Source of the DNA: Atopsyche davidsoni
Taxonomy: Eukaryota; Arthropoda; Insecta; Trichoptera; Hydrobiosidae
Length of the DNA: 64,000 bases
NCBI GenBank assembly: GCA_022113835.1
Contig: JAILWY010000016.1
Span: 2,483,501 to 2,547,500 of the forward strand
Direction: 5' to 3'
Of this stretch, positions 1 through 14,139 are shown in pieces. The position numbers were made by a program, and so were the translations under genes. Numbering within the stretch: the first letter of the stretch is position 1; each line of letters begins with the position of its first letter. The notes beneath the pieces were generated by a model. That model did no database searches. It had not been told where the DNA came from and was given only the letters and a program-made list of their open reading frames with translations.

Positions 1-90
1 TTTTTACCACGTATTTTTAACAACACAAAAAAATACTACACACCTCATTGACCTGGTTGTAATCTGATATAATTTTTCAGTTCTAAGTTA

Positions 91-267
91 CACCCACGAT
101 AGACTGGTTCGGTTTGCAATATCTACTTAAAAATAAATATGAATGAACAGCTAATTGGCTTGGAGGTTAAACATTTTTGTTTGTGAGTACTGAAGAAATC
201 CGTGAAAGGCCAAAATACTCGCAAACAAATATATCGTAATCTCCTAGCCAGTTGGTTATTCATATTT
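91..267. repeat. Foldback repeat with ~52-59 bp imperfect arms
   Basis: Left arm 131-189 and right arm 216-267 are imperfect reverse complements: AAATATGAAT-AACCAACTGGC on one side against AAATATGAATGAACAGCTAATTGGC on the other, both ending at GTGAGTA/TACTCGC next to a short loop. The outer motif GATAGACTGGTT at 99-112 recurs as ACAGACTGGTT or close variants near 14146, 28928 and 39903. At 28915-29000 the following GAACAGCTAA-TTGC-AAGGAGATTA is shared too, so this is a dispersed family and not a one-off palindrome. No protein is encoded; the minus-strand ORF across it has no recognisable content. The family is unnamed as far as I can tell. Confidence 0.55.
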
Positions 268-3200
268 GCCGTCAAAGAAATAATCTCAAGGTCACAAGAC
301 ACAAAAAGGAATTTATATTTTTTATGACACAAGAAAGCACATTTACGAATTCGATTATTCATAACACGGAACGTCTTAATTTTGGACACATAAAATTATT
401 TTCTTCATAGACTTAAATACTTTTTTTTTCAATATTGTCCTTTATTTTATGAATACAGTAAAAATGTAAAATAATGAAAATAAAAGCCTCAAATATTTTT
501 ACATAGAAATCAAATCCACACCTCGTGACCTAGTCTCAATTCTTTGAATGGGTAATATACTCGTAAGTACATTTTGGTCTCATTGTTTTTTTTATGTATG
601 GACTTTTTCGGATCATTATATATTTAATATGACAGTAACATTTTCATAAATATTATATATTGGTAAAATACAAACATTTTTTAATATTTTTATGTTCAGA
701 TAGTTCAGGATGAGTAATTGTCGTTTTAGAAATTGTAATTTATTTTAGCATAAATTTGCTCCTTTTTTAGTATTACTTATAAACTCACTAAAGTTTTATG
801 AATAATCTGATGTTTTAAAAACACAACATACTCTAATTATACAATTAACCAAATTATAATTTAAAAATGAATAAATTTAGCTTATCTAAGTAAATAAATT
901 TATTTATAAACTATTTCTTTTGCTGTGAATCGGCACAAAGCATTTTGAAAATCACACTCGAGACCTCATGTTTCAGTGATAAATAGGAAAACTTCCACTC
1001 ATTTATAGGAATGATAACAGAACAATGGACGGCAATCTAAAGTATTTCACACTATTTACAATTCCACTATTTATCTTGTTGGACTGAGTTTACACTAAAT
1101 AGAAAGATAGTTACTACTCGGTTGATTTTTTGAGTATCCACAAAATACTGGTTAATTATTCAAATAACAAACATGTATGACCGAAAATGGCTCTGACTCA
1201 GGAACATTTTTGTTTGTAAAGAAATTTTCCTTTTAAGATAGTTTGAAAAGTTTTTAAAATGTCATATTGCTTACTTTAAAAATACTCGTAAATTAGCCAA
1301 TAGCATATAAATTATCAAATAAATATTTTTTTTAAATTAATCTTCAGTTGCTATGAGTAATTTTTAGTTGAAGGATGCCAAGCTATGTTTTTTTTATTAT
1401 CAAGGTACTGAGGTTATTTTAAGTATATCGGAAACAGACACGAATGCTTTCAGTACTGAGATATAAACGTCGTCAATCTTAACAAAATGGTAGCATTTGT
1501 AATTGTCTCATTGTCTTCATACATGAAAACATATTATTTAGTTTAATTTTACATTATTTCTGTCAGGTGTAATTATACCATATTATATTTCACACTATTT
1601 AAATAGCACCCTATCGCCCATCTTGTTGCTTGTTGTAACGCAAGGCAGAACACTCACATAGTTAAATAGAATCTTGGAAGCAGACAGCTGTCAAGTTTTA
1701 TTCTTAATATTTTGTATTAACTCAATATACAGCTATAATTGTGATAAAAAAAAGCCTTTGAATGCTTATTAAACTTCGTTAATATGCTAATCATTGACTG
1801 TACATTTCGTATAAAACCACATCTAGTAAAATAAAAATCACGTCAGAGTATCGATTCCAGCCAAATAAAATTAGGTGCTTTTAATAGTGAAAGCATTAAA
1901 TGCCATGATCCCAAAATATTTGTTATGAGAGCTGTAAAAATGTTTTCAGGTATTCATCTCTATTTAATTACTTATTCTATCTATTATGTCTGTTGATATA
2001 CAAATAATATATAAATACATATATTATATGAATATAAATAAATTTATTAACTGCTGTACTCATAATAAAACTTTGATGTAATTAAACATATCAACATTTT
2101 CACAGTAGTATGAATGCGCTGAATATAAATCGTTCTGGCACCCACAAATCAGATAATATGCAAATGCGACTTAATTAAACCTTTGTTAGTTTTTATTGTT
2201 GCCATTTTAGTTATGAATAATAATTCGTGTTAAATACAACTTAATAGTTAATAAAATAATAAAACAACACAGACAATTGAGGTAATTACACTAACAAGTA
2301 ATATTCTAAGACTTTAAATTTGCTATCAAAACAGAAGTAATGTATTATTTTTACTCGCTTATTAAGGTTGACAAAAGTCATGTTGCTAATTTATAAAGTT
2401 TCTGTCACGATTTATAAAATATTAATCAATAAAATAAAGTGGTCCACTTAAGTTGAAATACAACAGAAAACTGACTGGAAATAACACGATTTTAGTAAAA
2501 ATAACTAAAATCAACTTTCTTCCACTCCTTTTGTGTATATTAAATTGCAGCCCGATTTATAAGCTGTGTTTGAGACAATTGGTAATTTTCTGAATTTACA
2601 AAACATCACATTAAAGTTTATAGTTCAAAATAACAGCCGCAAGCCAAATCTGCCATTTACACAGGTTTTCTATAATTTCCTTGTAAATGACAAGACAAAC
2701 GTCGGAGGCTAATGGATCGGATACAGTCGCAGCTGTTTCTCCATGAAAGTAGGCAGCCATGCTTCTATTATCGTTTAGCGACGGATGTTTGGTGCTGGAA
2801 TAGCGTTAGATCAAATATACGTTAGCAGCTTCCGCATTAACATCGGACTAACCGCCACGTAAATCTTTGCGGTGAGTAAGTCAAATAGAAAGCCTCTGCA
2901 CTAAAAAAACTTGAAAACCTATAAAAAAAAATCGATTATTCTTGCATAGTTGCTGATTTTCGGCTGCAGGCTAAATAAGCATAAAAAAATTTTACGTATA
3001 AATTAACAGCGTCAGGGTAAAGTTTTAAAATCCAATATTTATTTTGATTACTTACTAAAAATAATTAATCGGTAATACTAGAATTATAAGGGAGAGTACT
3101 AATTAAATTACATTTGTAATACGAGCCCATGGTAATATTTAAGTGAACGCCTCACAATTTAGTTACACAAAGAATGCTTCTATATATATAACTCTAAGAA

Positions 3201-6200
3201 AACGTGGTTGAAAACTTATATTGAAAAATTTGCTTGTACATATTAATTATTCAAATGTGGAGTATCACAAATTTAACACGTCTATTGCTTATGTATAATT
3301 ATATAATTAATAAAAATATTTTATTTTTGATACGCACGTATCTTGTTACACTGATTGCTATTTTATTTAGTTTTTAAAATGATGAAAATATCTTAAGGCG
3401 AACGCGCTGGCTTAAAAAAAACATAATTAGTAATTCCAAATAGCCGGTGGTGATTTAACCGCATTGTAATGCTCAAAGCTATTTTAATGCGAACAATGGC
3501 GGCTTAAGAATTGCTTAAAAGATTGGTAACCAAAACGGCACTCACCTCTGCCTCGTCTTGTAATATAATTTACAATCATCTCAGGTATGCACCGAGTATG
3601 TATACTTTCACCTGAGAGATTAATGGATTGTTTTTACAGTCGATAAACCTTCTCGATACAATACTGAGTCTACGCGAACGACCGCCATGGTCTAATCGCA
3701 TTTCTAAGTAGATCTATTATTTAAAAGATTCCTACGTTTGGATCCTATCTTAAAGTTCAGTATATTTTAGATGATCTTGAGATTTTTCAGTAATCATTTG
3801 CTTTCAGTCTAGAAGTAAGCGCATTTGTCGTAAACTCGTGAGGCACGCTGATTAAATTTTATATATATATTTTTTACTTTTGTAACATTTGTAAAATACT
3901 TTAACATTAAAGAAAGGAAAATACTGTAAAAACATTCTCTCTGAAACAAGTTTTTGTGATTTTCATAAATAAAGCAAGAAAAAATCCGGAAATGTTAAAT
4001 GCAGGACCCATTTTCTATGATTTGAGCATAAACGTCTCTTCCTCTTGCGGTCTTCTACATTTTAATATCAAGGTAACTTATTTTTTTGCGTTTCAATGAG
4101 TCAAGCTACAAAAATTATAATTTAATAATATATTTATTAATACAGTTTTTTTTCATAGTTTTTATTTTACATTCTGAGAGTGGATAAGTATTATATATGA
4201 AAGGATCAATTATTACTAGTTTAAATAAACAAATATTAATATGCTGAACTTCAGTATTGATTTAACAGTCAACTTAAACAGCATTTCTTTAAATTTAAAA
4301 TGTTTACTAAAAAAAAAATTGAAAGCGTGTAAATAAAACTATTAGTAGAAGCTAAGGAGTTCCTGAACAGTGTGAAGTCTATTAGAAAAAATCTACAAAA
4401 GAAATACAGAAACAAGCATACCTCTTCTATTTAAGACTTGCTGTGAAGACTCAAATAGTAATAAATTTAGATTTTTTACTGTATGACAAAGAATAACGCT
4501 TTGAACAAGTGTGCCATTAGCCTGAACATAATTACCTAATCGGCATATAAGTTACCCCAGCTGTGGACATATACGCTGGGCGGGCACACACAAGGCAGCT
4601 GGCCGGTGGAAAGCCTCACACGAGCTATTTGTCCGTTCGTACTGGCGTTAGATTGTAGGCACCGAGCGTTGAATATTAATGGTTAACAATGAAACGAAGT
4701 GCAAAAAGTGGCAGTGTGCTTCCGTAAGCCCTGCACATGCCATCCTCTCGGTGACAAAGTCGGAAAGGCACTCTGTCATTTGTCAAGGCATTTCATCCTG
4801 GCCGTATAAGGTAATTGCCTGTGTAAGATTGTGTTCATTTGTGTCGCGTTTCTTGTGTGACCTCTTCTTTAGTGCAGCGCATAACGGTTGAAAACTTAGA
4901 AGATGGGTGGAAGATATATCAATGTTTACATGTGCTGTAAAAAAATATTAAATAATAAATGACTTGTTACGATCAAAAATCGTCATCAAAATCTATAAAT
5001 GGTGTTTTGGTCTTGATTCTGGGACCGCCTTCAGAGATTGGATTGTAAAGAATACAAACCACTACGCAACATTATACCCAAGATATTTCAAAATTAGCTA
5101 ACATGCATCTTACTTATTTTCCTTTCATTGAAATAGAAGAAACTCTTGTTATTTAAGAAACATCATTTTAATCTTTAAATGTATTCTTTTGTAAAATAAT
5201 TAAAATAGTGTGATTTATAAAAAAATGCCTGTAAAACCAGAGTGTTAACTACAGATGACAGATTTTATAGGGTTGCATAAATAATATACGTGAATACATT
5301 GTTCCCAACAATACGTCCGCAAAATCATTCGAGAATCGACTGTGAGTCAGTGAGGAATTGCAGAAAAGAGTTATGTTCTGTAACCGCAGAGTTCATCGCG
5401 CCTCGAAGGAAAGGGGCTCATTCCTGTAAAATAACCAAAACAACAAAGAAGATTCCGACTCTGCTCGCGCTGAAGGCTTTATTTCATTCTTTTACATTAC
5501 CGCTGCGATATCTGTCTGCGGCCGCGCTATATTGTGAGTTGTAATGTCCGACCTTGGAAGATGAAGATGGTTAATTTACCATGGAGGGATATATCAAGTT
5601 TTTATTAAAAACAATGTGTATGGTAGTTGAATATATATACAACTTGGTGTTTCTTTAAATAAAAAGTATTCATATTGCAACTACAGTTATTATACACGAT
5701 GGTTCCCGATATTTGTACCAAAGATTTTTATTTTTAATTTTCAAATAACTTTTTAGCCGCTGTTATTATGAATTCCGTGTTGTTTTTAAAATTCCGACAA
5801 TTCAAAGCTGGTACTGATTTTCTTAAATGATGCACGGTATTATAGAAACTTACTGAATAAACAATCAAATATAAGTCATAATTCTATGTGGAAAATTTAT
5901 ATTTTGAGTTTGATTACTAATTCATTCCGTAAACCTTTTTTTACTTTTAAAAAGAATCAAGACGAATAGAAACTAATCACCTTAAATTATATTCTAGGTA
6001 AAAGAAAATCGTCCAATCGATCCATTCAAATCTTGAAGCCTTAAATTCTTTGGTAGTTTTTAAAAAAAAATATGTTTTCCTTCAGCTTAAAAATGTAATG
6101 GGTAAGTTGTGTTTTGGTATAATTTGTTAAAATGTACGCGTTTCTTGGAGAGAACCAAAATGTATGGGAGATTAAACCTCGTGGTCAAGCGCGAAACCTG

Positions 6201-6862
6201 GACATTGTCTTACAGGATAAAATATAAAATGTGTATGTATACTCTTATTTTTATACATAAATGTATGAATTACATTGAATGGGTTTCATATACCACTTAC
6301 AAATCTGAAAAATTAAATAACCAGTCAAAATTCATAGACATATTACGGAACTGAGACTGAAAACTTATTTCAAAAATCTATTTAAAAATCACAAAAAAAT
6401 TGTATTTCTCATGTGGGATACTATTTTTTTTGTTTTAAAATTAAAATTAATTAGTTTTCAAATCAAAATCTTTTATAAATACTATAATGACTACTAAGAT
6501 ACCGAGCCTAAAAAAATACGTGTTGCCATAATTAGATTTATTGACGGACGGTTAGACTTCCATCTGAGATTTTTTGCTTTGAAGGCATGCAGTTTCATTG
6601 ACTTGCGTGTTTAATGAGGTATCTCATCCTGTTAATGCATGAATGGTAATTAAAGAACACTTCTTTGTTGCTTATTATTATTACAAAAGTAATTATTGAC
6701 GAAACCATCATATCAAATATCGGATCTTGTAATGGCTTTAATTACAAAATCTTGCTTGAAAGGTCAAAAAAACCTTCACTGTATATTAATATTTAATCTT
6801 TGAAATGCACTGTAGTTACAGTTAGAAAAAATGTAACTTTATGTTTTTATTGAAAACATACT

Positions 6863-6904
<42 letters not shown>

Positions 6905-9631
6905 ATCAATCATTTCTACATCCGTGAATCCCCCTCAACAACATTTGAGCCGCCTTTACGTCTCGAAAACAATAATATTTGAAATTCAGCTTTGTCATTC
7001 AATTTATTATTCGTATTTTGATTGATGGCAATTAAACCGAATTAAATATTCCACTAACAGAGTGGTCCGACAGAACTGACAGTCATCTTTGTTTCTTTCG
7101 TGAGGGTATCGGGCCAATCATCCATGGATGGCCAACCACCGGGGAGGGAAACTGTTTTTTTTTCAATTATTTAAAATAAAATAAACCAATTTATCGAAAA
7201 TCAGATGACTTTTGAATTGTCAAATTGATAAATAAAATAAAATCTAACATTAAAATATTTTAAGCCCTCTTTTCGTGTTCCTTTTTGCATTCCTACTGTT
7301 CAATTCACATCGATATTTTTAATAGGCTCTGTAGAATATTAAAATAGGTATATCGCAATAATGAAAAAAATTATATCTTCTATTGAATGTTCAATTTAAA
7401 ATTGTCATTTTGTCTGCTTGAAAATTTCAACCTCTGAATTTTAAAATCTTTTTACTTTTTGATTCCACTCACTATCTTAAATATTGAAAATATTAGAAAA
7501 TAAACAATAAACAAACTTTACTTACTCGATAAAAGATGCTTCCCTCAACGTGTACTATTTTTTTAATCTAGAATAAATTGCGGAGAGTCTGCAAAAAGAA
7601 TGCCCTTTTCCGTATAGTCCAGGTTCCTCCGGCCACGTCGCCTAGCCAGGTAGTTCCTGTGTGAGCAGCCTCACCTACCGTAATTGAAAAACGGTGTCTG
7701 CCGTGTTTTTTGACATATCGATAGGTTGAGCCTTTGACACCAAACAGGAAGTAAAGAAGCTTCTTTGCTAATAGGAAAATAAATACGACACATCGATTTA
7801 TGTAAAAAGTAAACGCTTGATGTATGCGGTAGTAGCAGAAATAATTAAATTTAAAAAAAAAATTAAAATGTGTATTTAGGCATACATGGTTACTTTAATC
7901 TCTATCAAAATTTCAGATCTAAATGCTAGAGCATTGTAATTTTAAAAAAATAATATATATATATATATATAATATTATTGAGTAGCATCAGTAGAACCGA
8001 AGGCTCATAACACTATTCATCTTAAGAAAGCCTTGAACAGACTTGTTCACCGATATAGTCACCAAATTTTTTTGAGGAGAGGCACCTGATGTAGAATAAT
8101 TGGTTAATAACGTACTCGTTCTATATCCATTATGATAACTAGCATCTTCACAGTTCTCTAATAGCCCATTGGCGGCGTGGAACACGTACAGAAACAATAC
8201 AGCCGACTGCAATAAAGCCAAGGTATAATCACTGCACGAACTTCAGGCAACCTTCGATATTCTTTGATGCTAATAAATAAAATCTTCATATACTTTGGAA
8301 CAGAAGAACGAACCCCATTGTGTTTCCATTACTGCCGCACGGGAGACCGCCTACCGTCGCAATAGAAATAAATTATCAAGTACCAACTTCGCACGCGGGA
8401 TGAAAAGTTTGTGGCCTATTTGAGAAATATATTTCATTTAAATTATTTATTTAATAAAAATATATAAAAGAAGCTGCATTACGTTACTAGGCTATTTTAA
8501 AGAATTAAACTGAATGTTTCGTTTAAACTTAAACGTTAAAATCATTCTGGTGATGTGTCTATGTTTATGCATAAAAAATATTGAATTTTTTTTTAAAATT
8601 ATTATTATAAAACATATTTGTTATAAAAAACTATTTAGAGCTTCAAAAATATTATGATTTAATAAAAATAAAAATAAATATTTTTTACTTTGACATTTGA
8701 TTTTATTATAATGTGGTTTGGCTGGAATCTTCTGAGACCTACCTAATAATACCTTGACTTTAATACCTATTGTACGTACAGGTACGTACCTCCACGCACC
8801 CGAGCTGGAAACCTCCGCTTCCAATCTATAGAGCTAACCAACGAGCCACAGTCGTGATGACGTATTGAGCATACCCGCAGACACCACTTGCATGCACAGC
8901 TTGCCGTTGCATCGGGAGTTGTTCAAGTAATGAGAAAATATTTTATTTCATCCGAATTCCAATGTGTGGTGAGTTTCAGAATGGCAGACCCAACCTCCCT
9001 TACCTCTATAAGCTTAAAGTATTATTAAATATCACTATTTTGTTGTCTTTTCTTTGAACATATTATTTTTGTATAATTAACCGTTCTCTGAGTCAAACGT
9101 TTTCATTGATCACAAGATAAAGTCAATCTCTCAAATGCCATCACACAAAATGGCTTTGTTGACGCTTGTTAACTTCTAGCAAAGTCTAGTTACGTCATCC
9201 TTTGGGAAAATATTATATACATCTGGCTGCAAAGAATAAAAGAGTAGGGATAAGGTAAGGTTATCAATATGTTTGTATGAAAAAGTTCTTTGAACATGCT
9301 CTAAAAGTTTCAAGTCACAAGGTACAAGCAAGATCTACAAATCTCACGATAGTCTTGACTTCGTTTATATACAAAAAATATTTTAATTCACTACAAGCTA
9401 AGGCTAAAAAATTAGTACATGGAAAAATAAAATATTAAAATTTCGAAGGTCTATAATAAAAAGGAAGCACATATTGTAAAAATTATTGAATCGCAATATT
9501 TAAAATATAATTTAATCAGCATAAAGTGAGTTTATGTTTGTATATCCTCTATTGTAAAGAAAGGAAACTGAAGAAAGGGATGCCAAACGTAATACATAAA
9601 AAAGCCTTATTTATTCAACAGTGTATTTAAC
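268..9631. other. Gene-free AT-rich DNA with scattered GC islands
   Basis: No coding exon is recognisable. Most of this is AT-rich simple-composition DNA. Islands of higher complexity lie at about 2690-2880, 3420-3690, 4500-4880, 5290-5545, 7590-7780, 8020-8400 and 8700-8900. ORFs inside them are short, show no known motif and are often open in several frames, so I read them as non-coding. (TA)n tracts lie at about 6868-6899 and 7951-7972. A degenerate tRNA-like segment lies near 8755-8852. Confidence 0.6.
8755..8852 (-). repeat. Degenerate tRNA-like (SINE head) segment
   Basis: On the minus strand this reads TGGCTCGTTGGTTAG, close to a pol III A box (TRGYNNANNGG with one mismatch). About 30 bases later comes GGAGGTTTCCAGCTCGGG, a poor match to a B box (GGTTCRANNCC). 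The spacing suits a tRNA-derived SINE head, but no cloverleaf can be closed and no tail or target duplication is visible. It could be chance. Confidence 0.3.
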
Positions 9632-10136
9632 AACAAATTTATCGTATGTCTATTTTTTGGATTGAACGTCAATAAAGTGCGTATGTATTACCCATTAAGG
9701 GTTTATTATATTATTACCAATATGATTAGGCACATTAGTTCACACATAAAAGACGATTAAAGAAGTTTTCAGAAAAATATCATAGTGATTTGCGTGGGAT
9801 TTGAACCCAGGATTACATGGCCGGTGTACTGACCATTGTACTACCGAATCACATCCACCATAGACATACGTATATGATGGTGCGCGTCTTGGTTAAATCA
9901 AAAGATTTTAAAAATAATATCCAGATTGAATTAAAAACGCTCCAAACAACTAAACAAATCACTAAATATTGGTTGGCCTAGGCATATTGATTCATATGTA
10001 GAGTATGATTATTAAAAATTCCCGATCAATAGATGATATAGACACAAATCACGATGATATTTTTCTGAGAATTTCTTTAATCGTCTTCTTTGTGTGAACT
10101 AATGTGCCTAATCATATAAGTAATAACAAATTTATC
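9632..10136 (-). mobile_element. Palindromic tRNA-headed retroposon, copy 1 (minus orientation)
   Basis: The element spans 9644-10124 between 12-bp direct repeats AACAAATTTATC at 9632-9643 and 10125-10136. The left part is the reverse complement of the family tail (complement of TGGGTAATAAATACGCATC) followed by the body ATATGATTAGGCACATTAGT. Next comes a minus-strand tRNA-like head with B box GGGTTCAAATCCC (9796-9808) and A box TAGTACAATGG near 9833-9845. After about 190 bases the body returns on the plus strand (10046-10124, TGTGCCTAATCATAT), so the two ends are inverted copies. The 12-bp duplication implies target-primed, LINE-dependent insertion and not a DNA transposon. The middle also contains TAAAAATAATATCCAGAT, shared with the longer relatives at 20 kb and 62 kb. 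No protein is encoded. Confidence 0.8.
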
Positions 10137-12341
10137 AGTAAAAAAATTTGAATCTGCTTTATATAAAGCCAAGTAATTAATTTATCCGATCGTTAAAATT
10201 AATTTGTAGAAATATAATTTAAATAACCACATGCTATGTTTCCTAGCTGTGTATATTTAACCGGCAGTGTGAGAATATTCCTGGCTCGTTTCTTACGTCC
10301 CACCTCCTTGCGGGAGTTATTTTGACGGCAACTGGCAACACCGCAGCTCCTCGGCAGCCTTGCACGGCACTCACTGACATCTGGCAGGATAACTGGTGCA
10401 GCCATCTACATAATGTCCAATAAGCGGACGCAAATGAACTGAGCTCCCGCTGATATATATAGTATTAAGTGTCATCGGTGTGAAGAAGGCCGCTCGAGGC
10501 CGTGTTAATGAACACCAGCGTTAGAAATAAACTGTACTTGCTTCACTTAAAATTTGATTAAACATATTATATTTCGTTTTTTTTTGAGATTCAGTATGCT
10601 TAAAACTCAGTCAGTTATATAGTGCAAATGAATTTTCTCAACAATTAAGTCAGTTTTGAACATTGCGAATAGTTTGAAAAGCCATTATTCCGCGGAGTCT
10701 TTTACCTGACACCTGGTTGCCTTCCCATTAGACACCTGTGCCCGCGGGCCGCTCATTCGCACAGGTAAATTGAAACCCGCCTAGCACTGCCGCGTGTAAC
10801 TCATGTCCAAAGAAAGCTCCGCTAAAGCTTCTAGCTCCGCCAATTATACAGAAAGCTCACAAAAGCAGACTCAAATACAGATCCCACATAGAAGACGGGC
10901 TGTAGTGAAGTTGATGAATGTTATCTTGATTATTTAAAAATAAACAATATACTAACGTTATAATTAACATAAGTGATTTCTGACTTGTTGGTTTGATTAA
11001 ATTAAAAAGAATGGCAAATTTCCAGGTCAGCTACAGGTCTCAAAGTTATAAGGCATGTTGAGAAATAGCATCTTTATTAACGGTGTCTAAAGGGTCACAA
11101 AGGGTTGAGATAGATCACATTGACTTCGAACTAACTAATAACATGTTTATAAAAATAATAGATCATGCAAACTTTTTTTAATGTAAAATGAAATCATGCA
11201 AGCCTTTGGACTAGTATCTATATAAAAAAAACTCTCAAAAAAGATGGCCTTTATAATATATATTCCTGTTGTTAATTATTTTATTTATTTTGTTTCAGGT
11301 AAGCTGATTTACTTCATTATATCAAAAGTAACTAGAGATAGTGATAAGGGTAAGTGAAATAATATTATTTAAAAGATAATATTTATGTATTATTATATAT
11401 AATATATGAACGGATACATTTTATCATATAGTTTGTAACAACGTGTTAATTAATAACCGTCTTAACTTTTTTATTAAATAGAATTAAAATATTTCATTAT
11501 ATTATCAGTTCTTCTAATTGATAATTTTTTTTATCGTTATTATTTATCATAATATTTGAGTATGTAATAACAAATAATATCCCTAAGATAATTGTTGCTT
11601 ACGTTTACGTTTATATAAACAGAAAACTTTTAACTGAGATAGAAGTTACAATTAATTTAGTATGATCAAAATTTCATACGATAAAAAGATTTTTGAGATA
11701 TAAAATACTTTTTTTTTTAAAACTCTAATACGGATTTATTAAATGTGAAACTGAATATTGTAATAATCACTCTAAGATTAGTTACGGCGTTATGAATATA
11801 TGAATAATATCGTTATGAAGATTTGATGATATAATCAATATATAATATATTAATAAAAATTGTCCACCGGACTTTGTGGTTTTAAAAACTTTGCATAAGT
11901 AATAAGATTTCGCTGCTTTTGTCTTTATACTTTTTTGAGTTCAACGATCAGTCTTTTATTGTTTTACTTTGAGTGTTGGTGATTTACATAATAAAAACTA
12001 AAAAAAATCATGTAACGCTGCTAGTTTTATATAAAACTCGCCACACATTCCTCACTACACATGAATTATTGTTCTGAGCCTCGAGGCTGTACCCCTCCGC
12101 GAAGCCACCTACTAGGAAGCTCGACTGAATCTAAAAGCATGCAGTTCATTATAGATTACTTTGCCAATTAACTCTTCACTATATCTCTAAACTGTAGCAC
12201 ATGAAAAAGCATGGTATAAATTTCAAGTTTATTATAAATATTTTAACCAAGGTGGTCTTTGTTTTAAAGAACAACAATCAACCGCTAACAGGTTATCAAT
12301 CAAGTAAATTTTTTAAAAAATATTTACCTTTGGTATACGAG

Positions 12342-12375
<34 letters not shown>

Positions 12376-14139
12376 ATTTTGCTTATACACCCTGTAACTC
12401 ATCGTATTCTTCTACCGATATTAGTTATAATTTTGTGAAAGAACCAAAAACTTTAAATAGATGTCAATTGCCCACCAAAAGATTTCCATATATAAAGCAT
12501 GAATAAAGATTTAGAAGTAAATTGAAATTAGGTTTAATATATATTTTCTTTGTTTATATGTAACTTTCATCAAATGAATAAAGCAAACTATTTTTGTCAC
12601 CTATTATTGATAAGTCTCTTTATCAAGACAAGTAATTTTTGATAGCTTTGTACCTATGATCAAATATTATCTCTAAGCTTGAAATTAGGTATTTTTTGCG
12701 TTTAAGGTCGATTTTTTATAATACAGTAATACATAAGAAAATATAGTTAGTTTTCATTTGTTGTACCTACCCTGAACCCTGCTGAAGTCGCCAGTATATT
12801 ACAAATATTATTTCAGACGACAGAGTGCTTCTTGCACACACATCCTGAGGTGCTCTCATACGACAGTCACCTTCGGAGAATTTGTTGTATTTTCTTTGCT
12901 GTAAGCATTACGTTTGCTCAGTTGGTGTTACTCAAACTGTACCTTCTGACATCTTTATATTTTCTCTTTCAAATAGTTGTGCATGCACGTCACTGCGACA
13001 CAATGCAGAGGCGCTGGTTCAATTCCTGTTCTGTCCAATATAAATATTCTCCTTAGAATATATACAATAAACCCACATCGATTTGCGCAAGCCGTAATCA
13101 AAGTTCGACATCATCTCTTACTAAGTTATACCAATTCCAATGAATTGCATATTGTTCGTGCATTATCTTTTATGAAATTTATGCCAAACAAAATAGTTTA
13201 TTTAATAATACACGCGTTAAATGATGAGAATAATAAATTTAAAAAATTGTCAAACCTCCAGTTGAAGTCAAATATTTACTCCACGACTTTTAAGCAAAAA
13301 TTGCAAACAATATGTGCATGGTTTTACGTATTTTTATTTAACTTATATTATATGATCTATCTAAAATGTGATTATTTTTCTTGTACGTACGACTTCTGAG
13401 TAGAAATTTATAGTTTCATCAAGGTTTTTCCGTTAATAAAATAATATATTTATATGAAAATATTTCAACGCGTGAATCTCGCGAAACCCGATCATGAAAC
13501 ATGGAAGCACTTTTTTTATTTCTAGATAAATATATTGAAGAGCCAATTATTTTGATAGTTCACTCCATTGCGTATTTTTAATGCAAATTTGTTCATATTT
13601 AACAAAAAAAGTTATTAATACATATAAAGGCTTATCCTTAATGAAACAATCAAACTTTAAAAAAATGTTTTTGCTCATGGAGATTTTTTTTAATTATAAA
13701 AGTTTTCTTATTACTCCGGTGTTTTTTTAATTTATTATTGCATTTTTTTTATTCAATATGAATGTCGAATGTGATAATTAGTGAATGTCGACTTTTATTA
13801 ATGTTTAAAAAAAACAGTTTATGCGCCGCGCCGGTTTTATTGCTTCAATCACGCTTTATTAAAGAATGGTAATGGAGGCGATTTTTTAAAATTGATTAAA
13901 ATAAGTCATAAATTAAGATGGAGAGCACACGCATGGCCGCCATTATGACTCGACTGTCTGTATATATTCAAATATATTTTTTTATAAAACCTGCACACAT
14001 GGAATTATAATTGACGCTAAATCAGAAAAAATCACTTCATGGAAAATAGCAGTCTGTGTGTTTAGTGTGATAAGGTTATATAAATCCTGCATCATTACTT
14101 TAATTAAAAATTATTTTTATTGGAATGGAAATGGTTTTA
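10137..14139. other. Gene-free DNA with GC islands and a (TA)n tract
   Basis: No gene seen. Islands of higher GC lie at about 10260-10520 (contains CGCTCGAGGCC), 10690-10880 (ACCTGTGCCCGCGGGCC, several CACCTG-like E boxes) and 12030-12140. A (TA)n tract at about 12342-12375 creates an artificial Tyr-Ile ORF. A B-box-like GGTTCAATTCC lies at 13015-13025 without a convincing A box. From 13400 to 14139 I see only AT-rich sequence. Confidence 0.55.
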
